NCBI GenBank assembly: GCA_963756745.1
Contig: CAVWOU010000012.1
Coordinates: forward strand, 124,001 to 188,000
Length of the DNA: 64,000 bases
Origin: DASPWW01 sp963756745
GTDB lineage: Bacteria; Actinomycetota; Thermoleophilia; Solirubrobacterales; 70-9
Direction: 5' to 3'
Shown: in pieces, positions 55,981 to 63,156 of the stretch
Numbering within the stretch: position 1 is the first letter of the stretch
Layout: every line of letters starts with the position of its first letter
Notes under the pieces: generated by a model
Database searches by the model: none
The model's input: the letters and a program-made list of their open reading frames with translations, nothing else
Told to the model about the DNA's origin: nothing
Translations under genes and position numbers: made by a program

Positions 55981-56781
55981 ATGCCACCGCGAAGGGCGGG
56001 TGAAGAGGAGCTCGAGCGCCTCGCGCGCGAGGTGCACGATTGTCGCCGGTGCCCGCGGCTCGTCGCGTGGCGGGAGGCGGTCGCGTCGGACCCGCCGCGC
56101 CGCTTCCGCGGGGAGCGCTACTGGGCGCGCCCGGTGTCGGGGTTCGGCGATCCGCGGGCGCGGATCGTCCTGGTGGGTCTCGCACCGGCGGCGAACGGCG
56201 CCAATCGCACCGGGCGCATGTTCACCGGCGACCGCTCGGGCGAGTGGCTGTACGCCGCGCTTCACCGCGCCGGGCTCTCGAACCGTGCGGCCTCCGAGCG
56301 GCGCGACGACGGCCTGCGGCTCCGCGGCGCGTACGTGACCGCGGTCAACCGCTGCCCGCCGCCCGCCAACAGGCCGACGCCGGCGGAGCGCGACAACTGC
56401 CTTCCGTACCTGGCGCGCGAGCTCGCGCTGCTCGAGCGGGCGCGGGTCCTGGTCGCACTCGGGGCCTTCGCGTGGGACGGCGCGCTGCGCGCGTTGCGGG
56501 AGCTCGGCCACGAGGTTCCGCGCCCCAAGCCGCGCTTCGGGCACGGCGCCGAGGTGGAGGTCGGGCCCTTCACGCTGCTCGGGTGCTTCCACCCCAGCCA
56601 GCAGAACACGTTCACGGGGAGGCTGACCGAGGCGATGATGGACGCGATCCTGGCTCGGGCGCGCGAGCTGGGGGGCGCATCATCGACCACAGGGGGACGC
56701 CGCGAGGAAGCTCGCGCTCCCCGTCGAGCTCGTACCCGAACCGGCGGTAGTAGGGGAGGTTCTCGGGGGCGCTCGTCGTGA
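55981..56781 (+). CDS. Family 5 uracil-DNA glycosylase (UdgB-like), copy 1
   Basis: This protein has the family 5 motif GLAPAANGANRTGRMF (66-81), which lacks the usual catalytic Asp/Asn of other UDGs. Four Cys suit a [4Fe-4S] cluster (Cys21, Cys24, Cys125, Cys140), and CFHPSQQNTFTGRL is the second active-site motif. It excises uracil and other deaminated bases from DNA. The last ~60 residues are Arg/Gly/Ser-rich and encoded antisense to the GNAT gene, so the functional protein may end near residue 220. It starts 10 bp after the TMEM175 gene. Confidence 0.9.
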   Translation: MPPRRAGEEELERLAREVHDCRRCPRLVAWREAVASDPPRRFRGERYWARPVSGFGDPRARIVLVGLAPAANGANRTGRMFTGDRSGEWLYAALHRAGLSNRAASERRDDGLRLRGAYVTAVNRCPPPANRPTPAERDNCLPYLARELALLERARVLVALGAFAWDGALRALRELGHEVPRPKPRFGHGAEVEVGPFTLLGCFHPSQQNTFTGRLTEAMMDAILARARELGGASSTTGGRREEARAPRRARTRTGGSRGGSRGRSS

Positions 56782-57256
56782 GGTGGATCGGCACGCCGCG
56801 CGCCTCGGCGTGCCCCGCGATGTGCTCGAGCAGCGCGGTTCCGGCGCCGGTCCGCTGTGCGCCGGGGTCGACCCCGAGCGTGTGGAGGAAGTCGTGGGGC
56901 TCGTGAGGATGAACGGCGTCGATCGCGCTCGTCGCGCGCAGGCCGCGCGCGGCGGCGCCGGGCCCGGACAGCGCGACGCCCCATGCCTCGTGCACGAACG
57001 AGCGCGGCGGCGGCGGCCAGCGATCGGCCGGATAGACGATCGCGATGCCGCGCAGCTCGCCGTCGCTCGCGCCGAGCACAGCGCCGTGCGCGTATGCGCG
57101 GACCAGTGCGCCGCGGTAGAACCGATTCAACATCCGCCATCGCGGCCGGCTTCGACGGGGGCCGATCGCGAGCCACGCCGGGTAGTCCCGAAACGCGTCG
57201 GCGAGCACGTGCGCCGCGTGGCGCGAGCGATCGGGCGGTAGCGGTCCGACTTTCAT
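56612..57256 (-). CDS. GNAT-family acetyltransferase, copy 1
   Basis: This 214-residue protein has a GNAT fold, with the acetyl-CoA motif LHTLGVDPGAQRTGAGTALLEHI (read in two parts) and the late PENLPYYRRFGYELDGE. It acetylates an unknown amine. The first half is variable. The ATG at 57256 lies 7 bp from the divergent GTG of glycosyltransferase copy 2, so the original upstream region is lost in this copy. The 3-prime end overlaps the UDG gene by 170 bp. Confidence 0.87.
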   Translation of the reverse strand: MKVGPLPPDRSRHAAHVLADAFRDYPAWLAIGPRRSRPRWRMLNRFYRGALVRAYAHGAVLGASDGELRGIAIVYPADRWPPPPRSFVHEAWGVALSGPGAAARGLRATSAIDAVHPHEPHDFLHTLGVDPGAQRTGAGTALLEHIAGHAEARGVPIHLTTSAPENLPYYRRFGYELDGERELPRGVPLWSMMRPPARAPEPGSRPSSPRSASP

Positions 57257-57263
57257 TGCCCGC

Positions 57264-58268
57264 GTGGTCGTGACCTACAACTGCCGGGAGGCGGTGGGGC
57301 GCTCGCTGCCTCCGCTCGTCGAGCAGCTTCGCGAGGGCGACGAGCTGGTCGTCGTCGACAACGCGTCCACCGACGGCACCCCCGAGACGGTTCGCGAGCT
57401 CGCTCCCGGCGCAGCCCTGCTCGAGCCGGGCGCCAACCTCGGCTTCGCCGCGGGGTGCAACGCCGGCGCCGCCCGCGCGTCCGGGGAGCTGCTTTCGTTC
57501 CTCAACCCCGACGCCGTGGTCTCGGAGGGGTTTCGCGCCGCGATCGCCCGCCCGCTCGACGACGATCGCGGCTGGGCCGCCTGGATGGGCCTCGTGACCG
57601 CCGCGGGCGGCCGCGTCGTCAACACCGAGGGCGGCGTCGTCCACTTCACGGGCATCGCGTGGGCGGGCGGCGCGGGCAGGCGGCTCGACCCCGCCGCCGC
57701 GCCCGAGCCCCGCGAGGTCGGGTTCGCCTCGGGAGCCTGCCTCGCGATCCCGCGTGACCGGTGGGAGCGCGCGCGCGGCTTCCCGGGCGAGTTCTTCCTC
57801 TACCACGAGGACGTCGACCTCTCGCTGCGGCTGCGGCTCGCGGGGGGAAGGATCGGGATCGAGCCAGGCGCCGTCGTCGACCACGAGTACGAGTTCGAGA
57901 AGGGCCCCGCCAAGTGGCGCTACATGGAGCGCAATCGCTGGGCGACGATCGTGCGCACCTACCCCGCGTCGCTGCTCGCGCTGCTGGCGCCGGCGCTGGT
58001 GGCCACCGAGCTCGCGCTGATCGCGATCTCGATCGCGGGCGGGTGGGGGCGGCAGAAGCTCCGCGCGTGGGCGGACGTGGCGCGCTGGCTTCCGCGCCTG
58101 CTGCGCGAGCGCCGCGCGATCCAGGCCGGCCGCGAGGTCCGGGGCGGGGAGTTCGCGTCCGCCCTCACCGCGGAGCTGTCTTCGCCGTATCTGGGGCGGG
58201 TCGGCGCCGCCGCCCCGCTGCGCTGGGCGCTGCGCGCCTACTGGTCGGTCGTCCGGGCGCTGCTCTGA
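57264..58268 (+). CDS. GT2 rhamnosyltransferase-like glycosyltransferase, copy 2, 5-prime truncated by the duplication
   Basis: The reading frame is intact: VVTYNCREAVGRSLPPL, VVVDNASTDGT, FLNPDAVVSEGF, GFPGEFFLYHEDVDLSLRLRL and a C-terminal membrane-associated region. It is a WbbL-like GT2 enzyme of 334 residues. The junction removed the first six codons and the original upstream sequence, so it must start at the GTG at 57264 (or 57270), with no ribosome site. The first beta-strand is shortened by a few residues. Differences from copy 1 include Leu to Ser before FLNPD and Ser to Gly in IEPGAVVDHE. Confidence 0.88.
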   Translation: MVVTYNCREAVGRSLPPLVEQLREGDELVVVDNASTDGTPETVRELAPGAALLEPGANLGFAAGCNAGAARASGELLSFLNPDAVVSEGFRAAIARPLDDDRGWAAWMGLVTAAGGRVVNTEGGVVHFTGIAWAGGAGRRLDPAAAPEPREVGFASGACLAIPRDRWERARGFPGEFFLYHEDVDLSLRLRLAGGRIGIEPGAVVDHEYEFEKGPAKWRYMERNRWATIVRTYPASLLALLAPALVATELALIAISIAGGWGRQKLRAWADVARWLPRLLRERRAIQAGREVRGGEFASALTAELSSPYLGRVGAAAPLRWALRAYWSVVRALL

Positions 58269-58723
58269 GCGTCGCCCGCGCCGGGGTCCCGCGGCGCGCC
58301 GTCAGGGTCCTCGCCGTCCTGCGGCTTCCCGTTGGCGCTCGGGGCGCGCAACGAGCGCACGCGCTCGTCGAGCCGCGCGACCTCCTGGGCGAGGATCTTC
58401 GTCTCCTCGCCGAGCCGCGAGTTCGCGACCGAGAAATGCAGCAGGAGCACGAACGCGACGCCGAACGCGGCGAGGAAGAGCGCGTTGGCGGGGTCGGCGA
58501 TCCCGACCAGATCGGACGCCCAATCGAGCAGGTCGGTCCACACGGCGAGCACGAGCAGGACGACCGCGACCGTCATCCACAGCAGCGCGTAGCGCTCGGC
58601 GAGCTGGCGACGCCTGACCAGCTCGAGCACCGCGAGCAGCAGCACCGCGGTCACCACGACCGCGACGATCTGGACGGTGGGCTGGAGCTCGCCCGCGGCG
58701 GCGATCGGGAGCATGGTGCTCAT
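58238..58723 (-). CDS. DUF2304 membrane protein, copy 2
   Basis: This 161-residue intact DUF2304 protein has three helices (about 14-34, 45-63, 72-96), a short coiled segment (LGEETKILAQEVARLDERVRSL) and a hydrophilic tail. DUF2304 proteins are commonly encoded with GT2 glycosyltransferases and may help anchor or assist them; no activity is proven. Its start overlaps the GT2 stop by 4 bp (ATGA) and its end overlaps the convergent glycosyltransferase by 31 bp. It shows what copy 1 looked like before its frameshift. Confidence 0.87.
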   Translation of the reverse strand: MSTMLPIAAAGELQPTVQIVAVVVTAVLLLAVLELVRRRQLAERYALLWMTVAVVLLVLAVWTDLLDWASDLVGIADPANALFLAAFGVAFVLLLHFSVANSRLGEETKILAQEVARLDERVRSLRAPSANGKPQDGEDPDGAPRDPGAGDAQSSARTTDQ

Positions 58724-59550
58724 CGTCCCACGGCCGCCGGCCCCGACTCCTCGCTCGTGGCGGCGGTCGCCGCCGCGGGGGCGACGGGCTGGCCCTCGGG
58801 GCGGTCAGGCGGCTGATGGCTCGGCGTCGGGCGCTTTCGGAACAGGCCGACGAACAGCGCCAGCAGCACCTTGGCCATGTAGTAGGCGCTGCGCGGATAG
58901 TCGATCGAGGAGCGCCCGAAGCCGCGCGCGTTCATCCTCACGGGCACCTCGTGCAGCCGCAGGCTGTGCGCATGGAGCATCAGGATCGCCTCGACCTCGG
59001 GGTAGTCGTGCGGGTAGTCGCGGGCGAACAGCTCGATCCCCCGGCGGTTGGTCATCCGGAATCCCGACGTCGGATCGGTGATCCGGCGGCGGACCATCAC
59101 GCTGAGGATCAGCGAGAAGATCAGGTTTCCGATCCGGCGGCCGATCGGCACCTTGTAGCCCGGGTCCTCGCGGAATCGGCTACCGCACACCATGTCGGCC
59201 TTGCCGCTCGTGCGCAGCGCCTCGAGCAGGTCGTTCAGGTAGGTGGGCTTGTGCTGGCCGTCGCCGTCGACCTGCACGGCGACGTCGTACTCGTTGGCCG
59301 CCGCGTACTTGAACCCCGACTGCATCGCGCCGCCGATCCCGAGGTTGAACGGGTGGCGGATCACGGTCACGCCCTCGGCGCTCGCCTCGGCGAAGGTCCT
59401 GTCCGTGGACCCGTCGTCGACGACGACGATGTCGAACTCGGGGGCGTGGCGCCGGATCCCGCGCACGACCTGGCCGACCATGCCCTCCTCGTTGTAGGCG
59501 GGGATGATCGCCAGCTTGCGAAGCTGATCAGCTTGCTCGGTGTCCGTCAT
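58720..59550 (-). CDS. Polyprenol-phosphate sugar synthase-like GT2 glycosyltransferase, copy 2
   Basis: This 276-residue DPM1-like GT2 enzyme is nearly identical to the copy at 53220-54050. It has the same key motifs (IIPAYNEEG, VVDDGSTDRT, QVDGDGQHKP), with Val instead of Ala just before QVDGDG. The start ATG at 59550 corresponds to the copy 1 start plus 5500. It is probably made from the same transcript as the permease upstream and DUF2304 downstream. The Pro/Ala-rich C-terminal tail is disordered. Confidence 0.9.
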   Translation of the reverse strand: MTDTEQADQLRKLAIIPAYNEEGMVGQVVRGIRRHAPEFDIVVVDDGSTDRTFAEASAEGVTVIRHPFNLGIGGAMQSGFKYAAANEYDVAVQVDGDGQHKPTYLNDLLEALRTSGKADMVCGSRFREDPGYKVPIGRRIGNLIFSLILSVMVRRRITDPTSGFRMTNRRGIELFARDYPHDYPEVEAILMLHAHSLRLHEVPVRMNARGFGRSSIDYPRSAYYMAKVLLALFVGLFRKRPTPSHQPPDRPEGQPVAPAAATAATSEESGPAAVGR

Positions 59551-59590
59551 GAGGCTCGCGACCGCTGGGGTCCCGGGTCGCGGAGCCAGG

Positions 59591-60712
59591 TTACCGCGCC
59601 GCCGCCGCCTCGACGATTCCTGCACGGCGCATTGTCATCCGCATCAGGACCACGAACACGACCAGGGCGGTCGCGTTGAGGAACAGCTTGTAGTTGACCT
59701 CGATCGCGGTGAAGATGTCGCCCCGCTCGGGCCGCGTCTCGGGGATCAGGCCGGCGAGCGAGAACAGGCCGTCGACGACGAGCGCCGCGAGCACCGTCGT
59801 CACGAACATCAGCGCCGTGATGCGGAGCGCGAACGCGGTCCCGTAGTACTTGCGGTACGCGACCACGATCGGGAGCACGATCAGGTCGGCGAAGATGAAC
59901 GCGATCACGCCGGCGAACGAGATCCCTCCCGACCACAGCACCGCGGCGAGCGGCGCGTTTCCGATCGAGCACACGAAGCTCAGCACCGCGATGATCGGGC
60001 CCGCGATCACGTTCTCGATCGTGTTCACCGCGGCGGGCGCGTCCTCGACGAACAGGAAGTCGAACACGTCGTTGCCGAGCAGCCCGATGAACCCGGCGAG
60101 CAGGAACCCGATCGTGATCTCCTTCCACAGCGTCGTCCAGTCGGCGCGGAAGTTTGTGGCCACATCCGACCACGCCGCGCCCGAGGTGACGCGCTCGCGC
60201 ACGCTCATCCCGGCGGAGCTCGCCGTCTCGTGCTCGTGCTCCCCGCCGGCCCGGCGTGCGTGCTCGCGAGCGCGCTGCTCGAGGCGCGGTGACACGAACA
60301 GCCGCAGCATGAGCGCCATCAGCGCGATCAGGACGAATCCGCCGACGAACTCGGCGAGCGTGAACTGCCACCCGATCAGGACCCAGAGGACCAATCCCAG
60401 CTCCCAGACCAGGTTCGTGGACGCGAACTGGAAGGAGAGCGCGGTGACGGCGGACGCGCCCTTCGCGAACAGCGAGCGGGCGATCGCGATCGCCGCGTAG
60501 GAGCACGACGAGGACGCGGCGCCGAGCCCCGTCGCCTTGGCGACCGGCCCGACCCCCGTGCCCGCGAGCGCGCGCTCGACGCGCTCGCGCGGGACCCATG
60601 CCTGGACGATCGCCGAGATCGCGAACCCGAGGACGAGCGCCCACCACACCTCGTACGCCATCAGGAACGCGTTCTGAAGCCCGTCCCAGACGGTCGAGAG
60701 CACCTCACCCAT
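59591..60712 (-). CDS. DUF318/ArsP-like permease, copy 2
   Basis: This is a 373-residue permease like copy 1, with the Cys-containing turns ASSSCSYAA and VCSIGNAPLAA intact. Observed changes are Gly for Ala in GTGVGPVAKA, Thr for Met in HEHETASS and Asn for Lys in AAVNTIENV. The ATG at 60712 is chosen by homology to copy 1; an open frame extends upstream through the operator. Keeping both motifs suggests that both copies could be functional. Confidence 0.85.
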   Translation of the reverse strand: MGEVLSTVWDGLQNAFLMAYEVWWALVLGFAISAIVQAWVPRERVERALAGTGVGPVAKATGLGAASSSCSYAAIAIARSLFAKGASAVTALSFQFASTNLVWELGLVLWVLIGWQFTLAEFVGGFVLIALMALMLRLFVSPRLEQRAREHARRAGGEHEHETASSAGMSVRERVTSGAAWSDVATNFRADWTTLWKEITIGFLLAGFIGLLGNDVFDFLFVEDAPAAVNTIENVIAGPIIAVLSFVCSIGNAPLAAVLWSGGISFAGVIAFIFADLIVLPIVVAYRKYYGTAFALRITALMFVTTVLAALVVDGLFSLAGLIPETRPERGDIFTAIEVNYKLFLNATALVVFVVLMRMTMRRAGIVEAAAAR

Positions 60713-60718
60713 CGGCGC

Positions 60719-60750
60719 ATACCCTATGGGGGTATTAGACCAGGTTTCAA
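60719..60750 (-). promoter_or_regulatory. Promoter with CsoR-family-type operator, copy 2
   Basis: The same ATACCC-N5-GGGTAT inverted repeat (60735-60719) is present, and the hexamers TTGAAA and TAGGGT are kept. One inserted base (ACCAGG for ACAGG) makes the spacer 18 bp instead of 17, and one base is missing between the operator and the ATG. The two copies may therefore differ in promoter strength. Confidence 0.58.
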
Positions 60751-60810
60751 CCGAATGTCCGCGGCGTGCCGCCAAGAGGGTTTCCGGCCGCGCGGCCGTA
60801 ACAGGTTCCG

Positions 60811-61470
60811 ATGGAGCGCTCAGAGGGCGTCGGCGGCGGTCTGCCGGCGGGTGAGGCCCGCCATCGCGACACGTGGGGACTCGAGTTCTCGCGCATCGTC
60901 GCGTTCAGCGACGGTGTGTTCGCGATCGCGATCACGCTGCTCGTGCTCCAGATCAATATCCCGGGGCACCTCCCGGCCGGCGAGACGCTGTTCGATGAGA
61001 TTCTCGACCAGCACCGGGACTTCATCGCGTACGGGATCAGCTTCGCAGTGCTCGGAAAGCTGTGGCTCTCCCACCACCGCTTGTTCGCCGCGGTCGAGCG
61101 CTTCGACCCGGTGTTGATGGGGCTCAATCTCCTCTACCTGGCGTGGGTCGTGCTGGTGCCGTTCACCAGCGAGGTCCTCGGCGACTACGGGGATGACTCC
61201 ACGGGTGTGATCCTGTACGCGGCGATCATGGCGGCGGTGACCATCACGTTTCAGGTCCAGATCGTCTACGCGTACCGCAAGGAAATGATCCGTCCCGAGC
61301 TGCGCGAGTACGAGCGACAGTACGGCGGAACGGCCAACTTCGCGGTAGCGGCGGTGTTCCTGCTCTCGATCCCGGTCGCGCTCGTCAGTCCGCTGGCGGC
61401 GACCGTGATGTGGCTGCTCGTTTTCGTCGCCGGCGGGTGGGCGGTGAGGTGGGCGCGGGCCCGCGCCTGA
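60811..61470 (+). CDS. TMEM175-family potassium channel-like protein, copy 2
   Basis: This 219-residue protein matches copy 1 with the FSDGVFAIAIT hallmark intact. Noted substitutions are Pro for Arg in GGGLPAGE and Ser for Ala in KLWLSHHRL. The leader with the CGGCCGCGCGGCCG palindrome is also duplicated. It should form a potassium-permeable channel in the inner membrane, by family. Confidence 0.9.
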   Translation: MERSEGVGGGLPAGEARHRDTWGLEFSRIVAFSDGVFAIAITLLVLQINIPGHLPAGETLFDEILDQHRDFIAYGISFAVLGKLWLSHHRLFAAVERFDPVLMGLNLLYLAWVVLVPFTSEVLGDYGDDSTGVILYAAIMAAVTITFQVQIVYAYRKEMIRPELREYERQYGGTANFAVAAVFLLSIPVALVSPLAATVMWLLVFVAGGWAVRWARARA

Positions 61471-61480
61471 GCCAGCCGCG

Positions 61481-62281
61481 ATGCCACCGCGAAGGGCGGG
61501 TGAAGAGGAGCTCGAGCGCCTCGCGCGCGAGGTGCACGATTGTCGCCGGTGCCCGCGGCTCGTCGCGTGGCGGGAGGAGGTCGCGTCGGACCCGCCGCGC
61601 CGCTTCCGCGGAGAGCGCTACTGGGCGCGCCCGGTGTCGGGGTTCGGCGATCCGCGGGCGCGGATCGTCCTGGTGGGTCTCGCACCGGCGGCGAACGGCG
61701 CCAATCGCACCGGGCGCATGTTCACCGGCGACCGCTCGGGCGAGTGGCTGTACGCGGCGCTTCACCGCGCCGGGCTCTCGAACCGTGCGGCCTCCGAGCG
61801 GCGCGACGACGGCCTGCGGCTGCGCGGCGCGTACGTGACCGCGGTCAACCGCTGCCCGCCGCCCGCCAACAGGCCGACGCCGGCGGAGCGCGACAACTGC
61901 CTCCCGTACCTGGCGCGCGAGCTCGCGCTGCTCGAGCGGGCGCGGGTCCTGGTCGCACTCGGGGCCTTCGCGTGGGACGGCGCGCTGCGCGCGTTGCGGG
62001 AGCTCGGCCACGAGGTTCCGCGCCCCAAGCCGCGCTTCGGGCACGGCGCCGAGGTGGAGGTCGGGCCCTTCACGCTGCTCGGGTGTTTCCACCCCAGCCA
62101 GCAGAACACGTTCACGGGGAGGCTGACCGAGGCGATGATGGATGCGATCCTGGCTCGGGCGCGCGAGCTGGGGGGCGCACCATCGACCACAGGGGGACGC
62201 CGCGAGGAAGCTCGCGCTCGCCGTCGAGCTCGTACCCGAACCGGCGGTAGTAGGGGAGGTTCTCGGGGGCGCTCGTCGTGA
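61481..62281 (+). CDS. Family 5 uracil-DNA glycosylase (UdgB-like), copy 2
   Basis: This protein has the same motifs and Cys ligands as copy 1 (Cys21, Cys24, Cys125, Cys140; GLAPAANGANRTGRMF). Glu replaces Ala in WREEVASD. The basic C-terminal tail, antisense to GNAT, is again open to the same stop, so the 170-bp convergent overlap is preserved in both copies. It starts 10 bp after the TMEM175 gene. Confidence 0.9.
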   Translation: MPPRRAGEEELERLAREVHDCRRCPRLVAWREEVASDPPRRFRGERYWARPVSGFGDPRARIVLVGLAPAANGANRTGRMFTGDRSGEWLYAALHRAGLSNRAASERRDDGLRLRGAYVTAVNRCPPPANRPTPAERDNCLPYLARELALLERARVLVALGAFAWDGALRALRELGHEVPRPKPRFGHGAEVEVGPFTLLGCFHPSQQNTFTGRLTEAMMDAILARARELGGAPSTTGGRREEARARRRARTRTGGSRGGSRGRSS

Positions 62282-62756
62282 GGTGGATCGGCACGCCGCG
62301 CGCCTCGGCGTGCCCCGCGATGTGCTCGAGCAGCGCGGTTCCGGCGCCGGTCCGCTGTGCGCCGGGGTCGACCCCGAGCGTGTGGAGGAAGTCGTGGGGC
62401 TCGTGAGGATGAACGGCGTCGATCGCGCTCGTCGCGCGCAGGCCGCGCGCGGCGGCGCCGGGCCCGGACAGCGCGACGCCCCACGCCTCGTGCACGAACG
62501 AGCGCGGCGGCGGCGGCCAGCGATCGGCCGGATAGACGATCGCGATGCCGCGCAGCTCGCCGTCGCTCGCGCCGAGCACAGCGCCGTGCGCGTATGCGCG
62601 GGCCAGCGCGCCGCGGTAGAACCGATTCAACATCCGCCATCGCGGCCGGCTTCGACGGGGGCCGATCGCGAGCCACGCCGGGTAGTCCCGGAACGCGTCG
62701 GCGAGCACGTGCGCCGCGTGGCGCGAGCGATCGGGCGGTAGCGGTCCGACTTTCAT
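62112..62756 (-). CDS. GNAT-family acetyltransferase, copy 2
   Basis: This 214-residue GNAT protein resembles copy 1, with Ala for Val in GALARAYAHG and Val for Met in WSMVRPP. The ATG at 62756 matches the copy 1 start. An in-frame ATG pair at 62774/62771 also exists, because this copy keeps its natural upstream sequence. Here the frame stays open for about 45 codons upstream. The acceptor substrate is unknown. Confidence 0.87.
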   Translation of the reverse strand: MKVGPLPPDRSRHAAHVLADAFRDYPAWLAIGPRRSRPRWRMLNRFYRGALARAYAHGAVLGASDGELRGIAIVYPADRWPPPPRSFVHEAWGVALSGPGAAARGLRATSAIDAVHPHEPHDFLHTLGVDPGAQRTGAGTALLEHIAGHAEARGVPIHLTTSAPENLPYYRRFGYELDGERELPRGVPLWSMVRPPARAPEPGSHPSSPRSASP

Positions 62757-62762
62757 TGCCCG

Positions 62763-63156
62763 ATACTCCATCATCCCCCCGAAGTCGCACGAGCACCCCT
62801 GGTTGTAGACCTCGTGCAGGAACTCAGACGAGGACGTGTTTGCCTCGTTTGTGTCCTCAACTGGTGAGAGGCCGCCGACGATGATCGGCGCGCCGCTCCC
62901 TGCGGCGGGCCATCATGCGCGAGCCCGAGCACCTCCGCGTAGCGCCGCGGATCGGGGGCCGGGGCCCAGAAGCGGCAGCCGAAGACTCGGGGTGGGGCTG
63001 CCGACACCCGCGTCCGGACCGCCCGCGCGCGGTCAGACGCAGCGGCGTTCACGGAATTGAACGCAATTTGAGTCATGTGGGCCATTCACAAGCCGCACCG
63101 CGGGCCTCATGCTGCAACGGCGGCAGGGTGTCTTTCCACTTTCGAACCTCTTGTGA
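62763..63156. other. 394-bp stretch without a recognised gene
   Basis: No convincing gene was seen here. On the minus strand, in frame with GNAT copy 2, the sequence reads APIIVGGLSPVEDTNEANTS and then SSEFLHEVYNQGCSCDFGG without a stop, bounded upstream by a stop near 62910. This could be the remnant of a gene or an N-terminal extension of GNAT. The 3-prime half becomes less GC-rich before the propeller gene and probably holds its promoter. Confidence 0.4.

Larger units (their letters stand above)
51761..57262. repeat. Tandem duplication, copy 1 (about 5.5 kb)
   Basis: This block is repeated head-to-tail at 57263-62762 with no spacer. It runs from codon 6-7 of the glycosyltransferase gene to just before the GNAT gene start on the other strand. 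The offset between copies moves from 5502 to 5499 through single-base indels and is 5500 over most of the unit. Scattered substitutions show that the copies are not identical. The left flank (tRNA-Thr and the first codons of the glycosyltransferase) is original here. Confidence 0.95.
57263..62762. repeat. Tandem duplication, copy 2 (about 5.5 kb)
   Basis: This is a second copy of 51761-57262, joined directly to it. The junction reads CATTGCCCG-CGTGGTCGTG: the end of the unit (upstream of GNAT) meets the start of the unit (codon 6-7 of the glycosyltransferase). The right flank after 62762 is original, so GNAT copy 2 keeps its natural upstream sequence. All genes in this copy have intact frames. 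Confidence 0.95.

Noticed and set aside
51761..62762. Composite transposon or genomic island as the cause of the duplication
   Set aside because: No transposase, integrase, terminal inverted repeat or target-site duplication is visible at 51761, 57262 or 62762.
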